The position numbers and the translations under genes were made by a program. Under the pieces are notes generated by a model. That model was given only the letters and a program-made list of their open reading frames with translations. It did not search any database and had not been told where the DNA came from. Below are positions 21,401-30,145 of a stretch of 64,000 nt of DNA, in pieces (position 1 is the first letter of the stretch; every line of letters starts with the position of its first letter). The stretch spans positions 186,001 through 250,000 of the forward strand of contig WFMF01000052.1 in NCBI GenBank assembly GCA_011033025.1, written 5' to 3'. This DNA comes from Beroe forskalii (taxonomy: Eukaryota; Ctenophora; Nuda; Beroida; Beroidae).

Positions 21401-22221
21401 GTGTCAGTGTGCACATGCATCGATCGATGAAGGGATTGATAAAGACGCGCATTTTACAGTCTGTGCAGTTTAATATTTATACATTAATAGGAATAGGATT
21501 TCTGTCGAAATTTACGTGTTTTTTCGATTGATCCATATGCACACATAATATGGGTCGTGCCTAGGATAAAGCATAAAATACGCAGACCTGCGCCAATTAT
21601 CAGTTCCATTTTGGGATACTTTCCGAAGGCGTTGCCCGAGGGATGTATCCGGTTTAAAGCCGCAGGCCAAAGGGCAATGGTTGAAACCAATATAGAAACT
21701 GATGAAAGGGTCGAAGGACTCTATAAGTATATAAATATATTATGAATATTTAAGTCCATTCAACAGAAATTTTTGCGATTATTTAATTGCTGTAACGTTC
21801 ATAACAACCCAGGGAGCCAAACAGAACACCAGTACGAGTGTGACATCTGTGGCGCCGTCCTCAGCGACCAAAGCAATCTGCGGCGCCACAAGAACCGTCA
21901 CACTCGTGAGCTCCCGTACGCGTGTGGCCGCTGCGGAAAGAGGTTCAACGACCGCAGTAACATGAAGCGGCATGAGCAACATTCATGCAAAGGTATGAGC
22001 TATTGCAAGCCATTTTATTGGTATCATGTTGTGGTGGCTCTGAGTCTGACAAAAATGACTACTAAGCAGGAGTACTATATTAGTATATTTACCCTGTGCA
22101 ACTGGCACTGTACTACTGGTTAAAATCTGAATGATCAATGAATCTGAGGATGATGGCACATAATTCTTGAACTAATATTTAACTAATTCTTAAATTAATA
22201 TTCCTTTCAGGATCTGCATGA
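12439..22221 (+). CDS. HDAC6-like deacetylase joined to four C2H2 zinc fingers (15 exons, 553 aa)
   Basis: Coding exons read by eye: 12439-12502, 12904-13011, 15172-15347, 15547-15671, 15915-15987, 16226-16353, 16778-16967, 17628-17753, 18006-18095, 18297-18400, 18785-18852, 19660-19749, 21239-21367, 21813-21992, 22211-22221. All junctions are GT-AG except a GC donor at 16968, every phase agrees, and the exons sum to 1662 nt with a final TGA. Residues 4-23 are a hydrophobic segment followed by RRMRR, a possible membrane anchor with the rest in the cytosol. Residues about 70-417 are a class IIb deacetylase domain closest to HDAC6, which removes acetyl groups from lysines of tubulin and other proteins. 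Residues 424-549 hold four C2H2 fingers. HDAC6 normally ends in a different finger (ZnF-UBP), so this architecture is unusual. The deacetylase call is firm; whether the first exon and the finger exons share one transcript is inferred from phase only. Confidence 0.8.
13141..13570. mobile_element. MITE family M1, copy 1, in deacetylase intron 2
   Basis: Starts TACCTTATCGGACATAAT and ends with the inverted ATTATGTCCGATAAGGTA, giving terminal repeats of about 28 bp. Internal words CACGGACATTAATATTCACG and a GTGCTCAGCGTGAA hairpin recur. TA at each end may be the target duplication, as in Tc1/mariner-type elements. It has no coding capacity. Further copies are at about 14376-14744 and 19054-19485. 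Confidence 0.75.
13733..14115. mobile_element. shorter relative of the 10646-11373 element
   Basis: Begins GCATAGATTCTTCCCCCCC and follows the same order of words as the left part of the element at 10646 (GATGAAGATTTTGG, CCCCAATTTCAATTCTTCTG, GGGGGGACT, GATGAAAATCCT, a GGGACCGCGCCCCAAG hairpin). It ends near a G run followed by AATCAAGCC. It lies inside deacetylase intron 2. Confidence 0.55.
14202..14250. repeat. 49-bp near-perfect palindrome
   Basis: GGCGCCAAAAGCGCCAAAAT pairs with its exact complement on the right over 24 bases, with one unpaired base in the middle. As RNA this would be a very stable hairpin inside a deacetylase intron. No larger element with these ends was recognised. Confidence 0.85.
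14376..14744. mobile_element. MITE family M1, copy 2, decayed left end
   Basis: Shares CACGGACCT, ATATTCACACTCGATCCTTC, GAGGTGCTCAGCGTGA and GTCCGTGATAATTATGTCC with the copy at 13141, but its outer left terminal repeat is missing. It is in the same intron of the deacetylase gene. Confidence 0.65.
14745..15162. repeat. minisatellite before deacetylase exon 3
   Basis: About eight to ten irregular repeats of a phrase like CAGGAATTATTCCCAAACTG followed by TCACCATTAACCC(CCTCC). Unit length varies between roughly 40 and 50 bp. The array runs almost to the exon 3 acceptor at 15171 and appears to supply its pyrimidine tract. Confidence 0.75.
15506..15525 (+). repeat. 20-base C run in intron 3
   Basis: A pure homopolymer just upstream of the acceptor of deacetylase exon 4. 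It may serve as part of the pyrimidine tract. The true length is uncertain because such runs are error-prone. Confidence 0.8.
16986..17620. repeat. GTAACCTA/GTAACCCA minisatellite filling a GC-AG intron
   Basis: More than 60 copies of a 10-bp word AGTAACCYAG or close variants fill nearly the whole intron between deacetylase exons 7 and 8. Every unit has a CAG or TAG, so dozens of acceptor-like dinucleotides precede the real acceptor CCCCCCTGCAG at 17627. The intron starts with the rare GC donor (CAG|GCAAGT). Confidence 0.9.
18398..18500 (+). repeat. direct repeat that duplicates a splice donor
   Basis: GGGTAAGTGTTACTTAGGGA and the next bases occur at 18398 and again at 18471, about 73 bp apart. 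The first copy is the donor of deacetylase exon 10, the second an equally good donor. Use of the second would add 73 bases, change the frame and disturb the downstream reading. A GTTGCTAAGCAAC palindrome lies between the copies. Confidence 0.7.
19054..19485. mobile_element. MITE family M1, copy 3, in the intron before the finger exons
   Basis: Left end TACCTTATCGGAAATAATTA and inverted right end ending GATAAGGTA at 19485; interior words are the same as at 13141. The right end has a short internal duplication (GATAAGACGATAAGG). It sits between the last deacetylase exon and the first zinc-finger exon. Confidence 0.72.
19835..21083 (+). mobile_element. element family E, copy 1 (Helitron-like ends?), about 1.25 kb
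   Basis: The left end has AACAAGAATTGCGCC and GCGCTTAATTTCCCTCCCCC, and the right end has GCCTTTTTGTATTCACAAAAA (a hairpin) followed by GTCAATGGGGAGGG. The same two ends, in the same order, bound the inserts at 27715-28667 and (inverted) 34016-34922, while the interiors differ. Variable interiors between constant ends, a 3' hairpin and a captured gene fragment are typical of non-autonomous Helitrons, but the canonical TC and CTRR ends were not seen, so the class is open. The interior holds a decayed zinc-finger exon copy and tandem ACATCTCCCTCAAA repeats at about 20867-20945. Confidence 0.55.
20256..20515 (+). pseudogene. decayed copy of zinc-finger exon 12 with flanking intron
   Basis: GTGTGGCTGGGTGTGACTA, AGCACCAAACTCAGGGC and ACTGTGGTATG here match the real exon at 19660-19749 and its donor. 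Intron words on both sides (ACGGAAGTGAAC, CTGAGTCTAAT, ATAGTACAT) match 19558-19805 too. Small insertions of A/T-rich bases break the finger: the HxxxH part is lost and the frame is open only in pieces. The acceptor is not preserved. It lies within element E copy 1. Confidence 0.75.
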
Positions 22222-22832
22222 ACCCCCCTCTGACCCCCTCTGGTTCCGGTCCCCTTGATCGGTCTTCACCCTGAGCCTGGAACAAAAGCCTGGAACAGAA
22301 CCCGACCCCACAACCTCACACAACTTGTGCCCACCCCTGCTGAGCCACCAGCTGCCGATTTGACCTGTACCCACCCGAGGATGGAGACACCTCCCCCAAC
22401 CTGAACACCTCCCGGATTGACATAGACCTGCCCTTCTTCCCGAGCCAGGAAGCCAACCTGTGCCCACCCAGCCTGTGTACGGGTATACACAGTCTAAGGT
22501 ATACACAGTCTAAGGTGTTAAAGCATCCATTATATTTCTTGTTGTACATAGAGTCTACAACCAGGCAGGGACTCAGTCTGTAGGATACGAGAAACAGACT
22601 ATTTCAAAGTGTTTTCGTCATCGTAATTAACCACTATACCCAATCAAACTACACTCATTATGAGATTATGTTTGTCACCGTCGAATCTTCAAATCGACAT
22701 CCACTTGCACCGATTCCAAATTAAACTTGATTTCGGCTCAACGCGCATACGATATAACTGATGACGAACTCCCCCCACCCATGACGGAAATATAAACAAA
22801 GTCCTCAAAGAGTAAAATTTGAACACGACTAG
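22222..22832. other. 3' UTR and spacer between deacetylase and Sox genes
   Basis: 22222-22500 is C-rich on the + strand and is open over long stretches of the minus strand, but no motif or splice site supports a gene; it is best read as 3' UTR. An ATTAAA near 22722 is a weak polyadenylation candidate. No HMG-box first half (MNAFMVW) was found here, although it would be expected upstream of the Sox exons. Confidence 0.45.
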
Positions 22833-24483
22833 CCATTGTCGATCTCAGTTAAACACTGGGCAAACTCTGGAGGATGCTCAGTGAGACGGACAAGCACCCT
22901 TACATCAAGGTACTGAAGTAACTACACTGATCCTACACTTGATTTCATCTGATTGTCAGATGATGAATTCTTATTACTTAAATCTGGTGTTTTCTCCCGT
23001 AAAATTATAGCCATCAGCTTCTGATAGTAATCATAGTAATACCCGTCATTTTCTCTCAGGAATCGGAACGGCTGCGTATGATCCACAAGAAGCAGCATCC
23101 AGAGTACAAGTACCGGCCTAAGAAGAGGAAACACCTCAAGAGACCCACGGAAAGACTGCCCCATGAGATTGAGAACCTCGCCAAACGGGCCTTGCTCAAC
23201 CCTGACCATGACTTCACTGCCAATACCCGAGCTCTTATTTCTCAGCAGGTATGGGTCTGAATATCGGTGTTTTCAATTTCAGTGGTATCTTGCTTTGAAT
23301 GCACATTGATGGACAAAATTCGTCAAATTAATTTTCCATTTGATGAACTGTTCACTCCTTCATTTAGTCGCCTAACGACAGACCCCTCCCTTCAGAACGC
23401 GTGTGTGTCCCCAGACAGCACCACTCCTCCTTCCCCTCTAACAACTCCTCCCCCACCCTGCCCTCTGATGGACTGGTTTCAAGTCTTAGTTCCTGTACTG
23501 CTGAACCACCCAGGGTCTACCTGGCTTCCGAGGCTTCCAACGCTTACTGCTCCACTTCCTCTGTTCTTGCGGGGTGAGTAAAGAGAGACTTCATTTAATT
23601 ATTCATCAAATTGAGTATCAAATTGAGCACGAGAATTTCCATTTTCAAAGTGTCAACCATCACATCAAATTCATGTTTGACTCTTGTATTTGCCCAAACT
23701 AACCCTCACTTCCTTGTAGGTACATGCGGTCCACTGAGCCCATCTACCGAGGGCCGCCTCTTCCTCCCCACCCTCTTGTGAGCAGCACAGGCAGCAGCTG
23801 CTTGTTTCCCACCTCCTCCACCTACCTCCCCTTCCCCTGCAGAGCTCCCCCCTACGAGAACCCACCCCTTGTCAAGGTGGAGCACAAGTCCTTCTATCCT
23901 GGCGGACCTGTTCAGGTGCGTTAAAAGTGAGAAATATTGCAGTGGGGAGACAAGAAATTTTAAATCTTTAAATCATCATTCAAAAAACTTATTGAATTTG
24001 AGATTTAAGATGATTGATGGGAATTTCAGATTTAATTACGATGATTTAATGGGTCATTTTGGCCAAAAACAACTTAGATTTACGTCATTTTTTATCTAAT
24101 CTAATCTAATCTAATCTATATTTCTGTGATTTAAAGTTATTTTCTTGACTATAATATAGATTTTTTCAGCAGACCTCTATTACGTCTCCCGGATCGTACC
24201 CTCACAAAACGAGCGCCTCTTCCTCGCCCCAAACCCCCTCCACCTCCACCCCTCCCCTGCCTCCCGGGATCCTAACGCGCACGTGGAGAATATCACGCGT
24301 GAGATGCCGCGCGCCCTGGTGACGTCACCACCCTCCTCGCCGCACGATCAGAGCAAGCTGGTGATAGACGCCCTCTCGTCCCTCAACGATATCAAGGACA
24401 TAGACGTGAACGAGTTTGACATGTACCTGCCGAGGGAGGGAGGCCAGCAGCAGCAGCACAGCAGCTGCAGTTCTAAGTCATGA
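22833..24483 (+). CDS. Sox-family (SoxF-like) transcription factor, 3' part, damaged or mis-sequenced
   Basis: Exons read: about 22833-22909, 23060-23248, 23368-23573, 23720-23915, 24170-24483. The first two encode the second half of an HMG box (TLGKLWRMLSETDKHPYIK, then ESERLRMIHKK and PEYKYRPKKRK), the DNA-binding domain of Sox factors. The rest is Ser/Pro-rich, ending DIDVNEFDMYLP, which resembles the conserved EFDQYL motif of SoxF proteins (Sox7/17/18). Three oddities: the first HMG half is not in the window; the codon before TLGKLW, a lysine in relatives (LSKTLG), is TAA at 22850; the phase-0 acceptor at 24169 opens a Ser/Pro-rich frame that stops early, while the EFDMYL tail is in another frame, as if one base were lost near 24240-24270. 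It may be a pseudogene or an assembly error; family call good, SoxF moderately sure. Confidence 0.72.
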
Positions 24484-24731
24484 ATACAGATAGGATGCGT
24501 GTACTCCGTATACATAGTACATTGTACACATGTACAGTGGTACTGGAACAGGCTGCTTTAGGTGGAATAGTGAAGCTGGCAGAGTTGCTCGGACTGTGGG
24601 TGTGTAGGAATGACGGACTTGTAGAAATGTGTGACAGACTTGATAAAGTGACTGCGTGGAAGGTTGAAAGGACTCGGGTGAAATATAAGATACGCCCCAC
24701 ATGATTGTGCCTTGCAGGGAACTAAACTGTA

Positions 24732-24737
24732 AATAAA
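24732..24737 (+). terminator. candidate polyadenylation signal of the Sox gene
   Basis: AATAAA about 250 bases after the TGA at 24481-24483, in AT-rich sequence. It is the first such hexamer after the stop and fits a short 3' UTR. Confidence 0.5.
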
Positions 24738-25526
24738 TGATTATGATTAATAATAATATTACAAAATATTGAATTATTGATAATTCTGTGAGGACTGAGG
24801 GCAGTTAATTTAGTGCCCACTCCTCAAGCGCACATTTGGTTGGTCAGAAACTTTCTCAGTGATTTCTTACTTGTAGACTGCAATGTTTTCAGCTAATTTA
24901 GGATTCAATGTTTATGATTTCTGAAGTCAACTTTTGAACCAGTTAAGGTTACTCATACGCCTTTATAAGTTTGTACAATCGATAAATATCTCAAGTTGAG
25001 CTAATTTATTTGCCCGATGTTGTGGCTTTTTGTGATCATATTTGTAATTAAAGTGTTTTGAGCTATGTTTGTACGATTTATATAACTAAACAATTTTATG
25101 TACTTCATTTACTTGATTGTAATTATTGCATTATTGACTAATTTATTCAATATTGCATTAAAAAATTTCTGGCATGAATACAATTGCAATCTACATTGCA
25201 TTATGATTTTTAGGATCTTAAAATTTCAAAATTCACAATTACCTGATTCAATATTTCGTAAGGAAATATGATAATCAACATAAATATTTAAATCTATTAA
25301 CTTGTTGACATAGAGAATGGATTAAAGTTTTTGCAAGCCATTTGAATTTAACAAAAATGAGTTCATCTGTTTAGAACCCACTTCTAACATGAGTAATTAT
25401 AAATTCCTCCTTCGGTCAAATCCTCGCAGCAAACCTTCGAAACTACAAATAACTTGATTCGAAAGAATGGTCGTATAAACAGATGAACAGATTCGAAGGA
25501 ATGGTCGTATAAACAGATGAACTCAG
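24738..25526. other. AT-rich intergenic stretch
   Basis: No gene seen. At its right edge (about 25455-25524) the phrase GATTCGAAAGAATGGTCGTA (second copy GATTCGAAGGAATGG) plus TAAACAGATGAAC occurs twice in tandem and then passes directly into the first satellite unit. Confidence 0.5.
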
Positions 25527-27714
25527 GTCAGTACAGTTTGATCTAACTAAGAAAATGCTGCTTTCAGAATTTTGAATTTCGGCCATTTTCACGATTTACA
25601 GCCTCTTGAAAACCCAATTTTGGCCTAATATGGACTTTTTTGTCTATAATTGTCCACAAAGACCAAAAATAAGGATGAAAACTGCTTTTTCCCATGTGAC
25701 TGCCTTCCAGAGAGTGTAGTAGAATCAAATAATGATGCATTTATACACAGAGTTTTCCCCAAGTCCAATTGTGTCAGAGTATTCTCTGAATTTTACTCAG
25801 TTTCTCCGGGGGGGGGGGGGGGGGTCCTCCTATTAATAAACTTACTAGTTAACTCATGAAATTTTGCAGGACAGTACAGTTTGATCTAACTAAGAAAATG
25901 CTGCTTTCAGAATTTTGAATCTCGGCCATTTTCACGATTTACAGCCTTTTGAAAACCCAATTTTTGGCCTAAAATGGACTTTTTTTGTCTATAATTGTCC
26001 ACAAGGACCAAAAATAAGGCTGAAAACTGCTTTTCCCATGTGACTGCCTTCCAGGGAGTGTACTAGAACCAAATAATGATGCATTTATACACAGAGTTTT
26101 CCCCAAGTCCAATTGTGTCAGAGTATTTTCTGAATTTTAATCAGTTTCTCGGGGGGGGGGGGGGGGTCCTCCTATTAATAAAGTTACTAGTTAACTCATG
26201 AAATTTTGCAGGTCAGTACAGTTTGATCCAACTAAGAAAATGCTGCTTTCAGAATTTTGAATTTCGGCCATTTTCACGATTTACAGCCTCTTGAAAACCC
26301 AATTTTTGGCCTAAAATGGACTTTTTTGTCTATAATTGTCCACAAAGACCAAAAATAAGGCTGAAAACTGCTTTTTCCCATGTGACTGCCTTCCAGAGAA
26401 GCAGAGAGTGTAGTAGAATCAAATAATGATGCATTTATACACAGAGTTTTCCCCAAGTCCAATTGTGTCAGAGTATTCATATGAATTTTACTCAGTTTCT
26501 TGGGGGGGGGGGTCCTCCTATTAATAAACTTACTAGTTAACTCATGAAATTTTGCAGGTCAGTACAGTTTGATCTAACTAAGAAAATGCTGCTTTCAGAA
26601 TTTTGAATTTCGGCCATTTTCACGATTTACAGCCTCTTAAAACCCCATTTTCGGCCTAAAATGGACTTCTTTGTCTATAATTGTCCACAAGGACCAAAAA
26701 TAAGGCTGAAAACTGCTTTTTCCCATGTGACTGCCTTCCAGAGAGTGTAGTAGAATCAAATAATGATGCATTTATACACAGAGTTTTCCCCAAGTCCAAT
26801 TGTGTCAGATTATTCTCTGAATTTTACTCAGTTTCTCGGGGGGGGGTCCTTTTATTAATAAACTTACTAGTCAACTCATGAAATTTTGCAGGTCAGTACA
26901 GTTTGATCCAACTAAGAAAATGCTGCTTTCAGAATTTTGAATTTCGGCCATTTTCACGATTTACAGCCTCTTAAAAACCCCATTTTCGGCCTAAGATGGA
27001 CTTCTTTGTCTATAATTGTCCAAAAGGACCAAAAATAAGGCTGAAAACTGCTTTTTCCCATGTGACTGCCTTCCAGAGAGTGAAGTAGAATCAAATAATG
27101 ATGCATTTATACACAGAGTTTTCCCCAAGTCCAATTGTGTCAGAGTATCTCTGAATTTTACTCAGTTTCTCGGGGGGGGTCCTCCTGTTAATAAAGTTAC
27201 TAGTTAACTCATGAAATTTTTGCAGTTCAGTACAGTTTGATCCAACTAAGAAAATGCTGCTTTCAGAATTTTGAATTTCGGCCATTTTCACGATTTACAG
27301 CCTCTTAAAACCCCATTTTCGGCCTAAAATGGACTTCTTTGTCTATAATTGTCCACAAGGACCAAAAATAAGGCTGAAAACTGCTTTTCCCATGTGACTG
27401 CCTTCCATGTGACTGCCTTACTAGAACCAAATAATGATGCATTTATACACAGAGTTTTCCCCAAGTCCAATTGTGTCAGAGTATTTTCTGAATTTTAATC
27501 AGTTTCTCGGGGGGGGGGGGGGGGGGGGGGTCCTCCTGTTAATAAAGTTACTAGTTAACTCATGAAATTTTGCAGGTCAGTACAGTTTGATCCCACTAAG
27601 AAAATGCTGCTTTCAGAATTTTGAATTTCGGCCATTTTCACGATTTACAGCCTCTTAAAAACCACATTTTCGGCCTAAAATGGACTTCTTTGTCTATAAT
27701 TGTCCACAAGGACC
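25527..27714 (+). repeat. 330-bp satellite, block A1, forward orientation
   Basis: About six to seven tandem units of a satellite whose unit is roughly 320-345 bp. In this orientation a unit runs: CAGTACAGTTTGATC, GCTGCTTTCAGAATTTTGAA, CGGCCATTTTCACGATTTAC, GTCTATAATTGTCCAC, CATGTGACTGCCTTCCAG, AATGATGCATTTATACACAG, CCAAGTCCAATTGTGTCAG, a G run of 5-20, TCCTCCTATTAATAAA, CTAGTTAACTCATGAAATTT. The G run varies most between units. Open frames of 60-85 codons on either strand repeat with the unit. Confidence 0.95.
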
Positions 27715-28667
27715 AACAAGAATTGCGCCTGCCGACACAATTCTTGTTTGTCCATTGTTCCCGTATGCAGGCGCTTAATTTCCCTCCCCCGCGATGCTTG
27801 ATGTCTTGTAACTCAACATTTTGGAAATTCTAGTCTTAACGACCTGGGCAACATGCTTATTTGAGTAGAAGTGCCATCATGTATTTCGAAATCTAACTGC
27901 TGAATTAAACTTATTACTGAAAACTTTCTGTGACCTGATTTAAAACCTTTCTGATGAACTGATTGGGCTGTACAGGATCATTTTTTGCTATCAGAAAACT
28001 GAAGATAAGCTTAGAAAATAAAAATTCGAAATTTGACTATAGTGGGGCTTGAACCCGTGACCTCCAGCGTGCCAGCACTACTAAGTCTGACGCGCTAACC
28101 GATTGAGCTACGAAATCATGAAATGACATGTTAATTATGTGTAACAATACGTGTAAAATTTCAGTTTTTTATTGTGATACTGATTCAATTTTTCATCATT
28201 TCTCAGAAAATAGTAAATTTGGCAAGCCTTCTTCACATTTACTCGGTCAATATCTTTTTTGGCGAAAAAAATCGTGTTTTTGTGTTTGAAATAGTCAAAA
28301 TGAAAATCAATTTCAGGACATTACATTTGATATGAAAACTTTAGTGACTGGGAATGTGGCTGGATGGGCCTGGTCAACGTATGAGATTAAAATTTTTGAC
28401 AACCGACAGCTCCGTTAAGAAATTCGTTATTTTGAAGATGTATGTGATATGGGGGGGGGGACGGACGGAGGGACGAGGACGGAGGACATTTTCGCGACTA
28501 TTATTATAAAGGAGCAGTCCGGGCACTTTCCAGAAATTACAGTAGTTCTATTGCAAAACTGGACCTGCTATGCACATATCCTATTTCTCACCCTCCCAGA
28601 CCACGATCTCTGCCAACCCTCTCATTTGCCTTTTTGTATTCACAAAAACGCCAATGGGGAGGGAAAA
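27715..28667 (+). mobile_element. element family E, copy 2, inserted in a satellite unit
   Basis: Enters right after GTCCACAAGGACCA and leaves just before AAAATAAGGCTG, neighbours in an uninterrupted unit. Left end: ACAAGAATTGCGCCTG with a hairpin partner CAATTCTTGT, then GCAGGCGCTTAATTTCCCTC. Right end: ACGGACGGAGGGACG, TTTTCGCGACTATTATTATA, TCCTATTTCTCACC, the hairpin TTTTTGTATTCACAAAAA and AATGGGGAGGG. The interior contains a tRNA-like segment but no gene. Confidence 0.65.
28042..28117 (-). pseudogene. tRNA-like segment (pseudo-tRNA or SINE head)
   Basis: Read on the minus strand it has GATTTCG, an A-box TAGCTCAATCGG and a B-box GGTTCAAGCCC at roughly tRNA spacing. The anticodon region is too long and does not form a standard 5-bp stem with a 7-base loop; instead GCGCGTCAG and CTGGCACGC form an extended arm. 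No anticodon is assigned. It is either a decayed tRNA gene or the promoter head of a tRNA-derived SINE carried within element E copy 2. Confidence 0.5.
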
Positions 28668-29519
28668 AATAAGGCTGAAAACTGCTTTTTCCCATGTGAC
28701 TGCCTTCCAGGGAGTGTACTAGAACCAAATAATGATGCATTTATACACAGAGTTTTCCCCGAGTCCAATTGTGTCAGAGTATTTTCTGAACTTTAATCAG
28801 TTTCTCGGGGGGGGGGGGGGGGTCCTCCTATTAATAAAGTTACTAGTTAACTCATGAAATTTTGCAGTTCAGTACAGTTTGATCCAACTAAGAAAAATGC
28901 TGCTTTCAGAATTTTGAATTTCATTATTTTTTCGATTTTACAGCCTCTTAAAACCCCATTTTCGGCCTAAAATGGACTTCTTTGTCTATAATTGTCCACA
29001 AGGACCAAAAATAAGGCTGAAAACTGCTTTTTCCCATGTGACTGCCTTCCAGAGAGTGTAGAATCAAATAATGATGCATTTATACACAGAGTTTCCCCAA
29101 GTCCAATTGTGTCAGATTATTCTCTGAATTTTACTCAGTTTCTCGGGGGGGGGGGTCCTTTTATTAATAAACTTACTAGTCAACTCTTGAAATTTTGCAG
29201 GTCAGTACAGTTTGATCCAACTAAGAAAATGCTGCTTTCAGAATTTTGAATTTCGGCCATTTCACGATTTACAGCCTCTTAAAAACCCCATTTTCGGCCT
29301 AAAATGGACTTCTTTGTCTATAATTGTCCAAAAGGACCAAAAATAAGGCTGAAAACTGCTTTTTCCCATGTGACTGCCTTCCAGAGAGTGAAGTAGAATC
29401 AAATAATGACATTTATACAGAGTTTTCCTAAGTCCAAAATTGTGTCAGAGTATTCTCTGAATTTTACTCAGTTTCTCAGGGGGGTCCTTTTATTAATAAA
29501 CTATTAGTCAACTCATGAA
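28668..29519 (+). repeat. 330-bp satellite, block A2, forward orientation
   Basis: About two and a half units continuing block A1 after the element insertion, with the G run on the + strand. The last units are slightly rearranged and the block stops at ...TCAACTCATGAAA where orientation flips. Confidence 0.92.
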
Positions 29520-30145
29520 AGAGGCTGTAAATCGTGAAAATGGCCGTGAAATGGGGAAAACTCTGTGTATAAATGCATCATTATTTGGTTCTAGTACACT
29601 CCTGGAAGGCAGTCACATGGAAAAAGTTTTCAGCCTTATTTTTATCCTTGTGACAATTATAGACAAAAGAAGTCCATTTAGGCCGAAAATGGGGTTTTAA
29701 GAGGCTGTAAATCGTGAAAATGGCCGAAATTCAAAATTCGAAAGGTATTTTTCAGTTGGATCAAACTGTACTGACCTGCAAAATTTCATGAGTTAACTAG
29801 TAACTTTATTAACAGGAGACCCCCCCCGAAACTGATTAAAATTCAGAAAATATCTGACACAATTGGACTTAGGAAAACTCTGTGTATAAATGCATCATTA
29901 TTTGGTTCTAGTACACTCCCTGGAAGGCAGTCATGGGAAAAAAGTAGTTTTCAGCCTTATTTTGGTCCTTGTGGACAATTATAGACAAAGAAGTCCATTT
30001 TAGGCCGAAAATGGGGTTTAAAATAATCGAAATGGCCGAAATTAAAATTCTGAAAGCAGCATTTTCTTAGTTGGATCAAACTGTACTGACCTGCAAAATT
30101 TCATGAGTTAACTAGTAACTTTATTAACAGGAGGACCCCCCCCTC
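29520..30145 (-). repeat. 330-bp satellite, block A3, inverted orientation
   Basis: The same satellite, now with the C run on the + strand. The first inverted unit is joined abruptly: GAGGCTGTAAATCGTGAAAA follows directly on the forward ACTCATGAAA, and part of the unit is missing before GGGGAAAACTCTGTGT. About two units precede the retroelement fossil. Confidence 0.92.

Larger units (their letters stand above)
19660..22221 (+). other. four C2H2 zinc fingers in the last four exons
   Basis: Finger 1: C424-x4-C429-x12-H442-x3-H446. Finger 2: C456-x2-C459-x12-H472-x3-H476. Finger 3: C500-x2-C503-x12-H516-x3-H520. Finger 4: C528-x2-C531-x12-H544, followed by either H547 or C549, an atypical end. 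The linker between fingers 3 and 4 (HTRELPYAC) is close to the classic TGEKPY type, which suggests nucleic-acid binding. Each of the first two fingers has its own exon, and all introns are in phase 1, the same phase in which the last deacetylase exon ends. A separate finger gene with its own first exon in the 18853-19659 intron is possible, but no better start was seen. Confidence 0.85.

Noticed and set aside
22207-22549. Three overlapping Gly/Val-rich open frames on the minus strand
   Set aside because: They lie over C-rich 3' UTR; no start context, splice sites or recognised domain, and they overlap each other.
28449-28796. 115-codon frame crossing from element E copy 2 into satellite
   Set aside because: It spans the junction of two repeats, so it cannot be an old gene.
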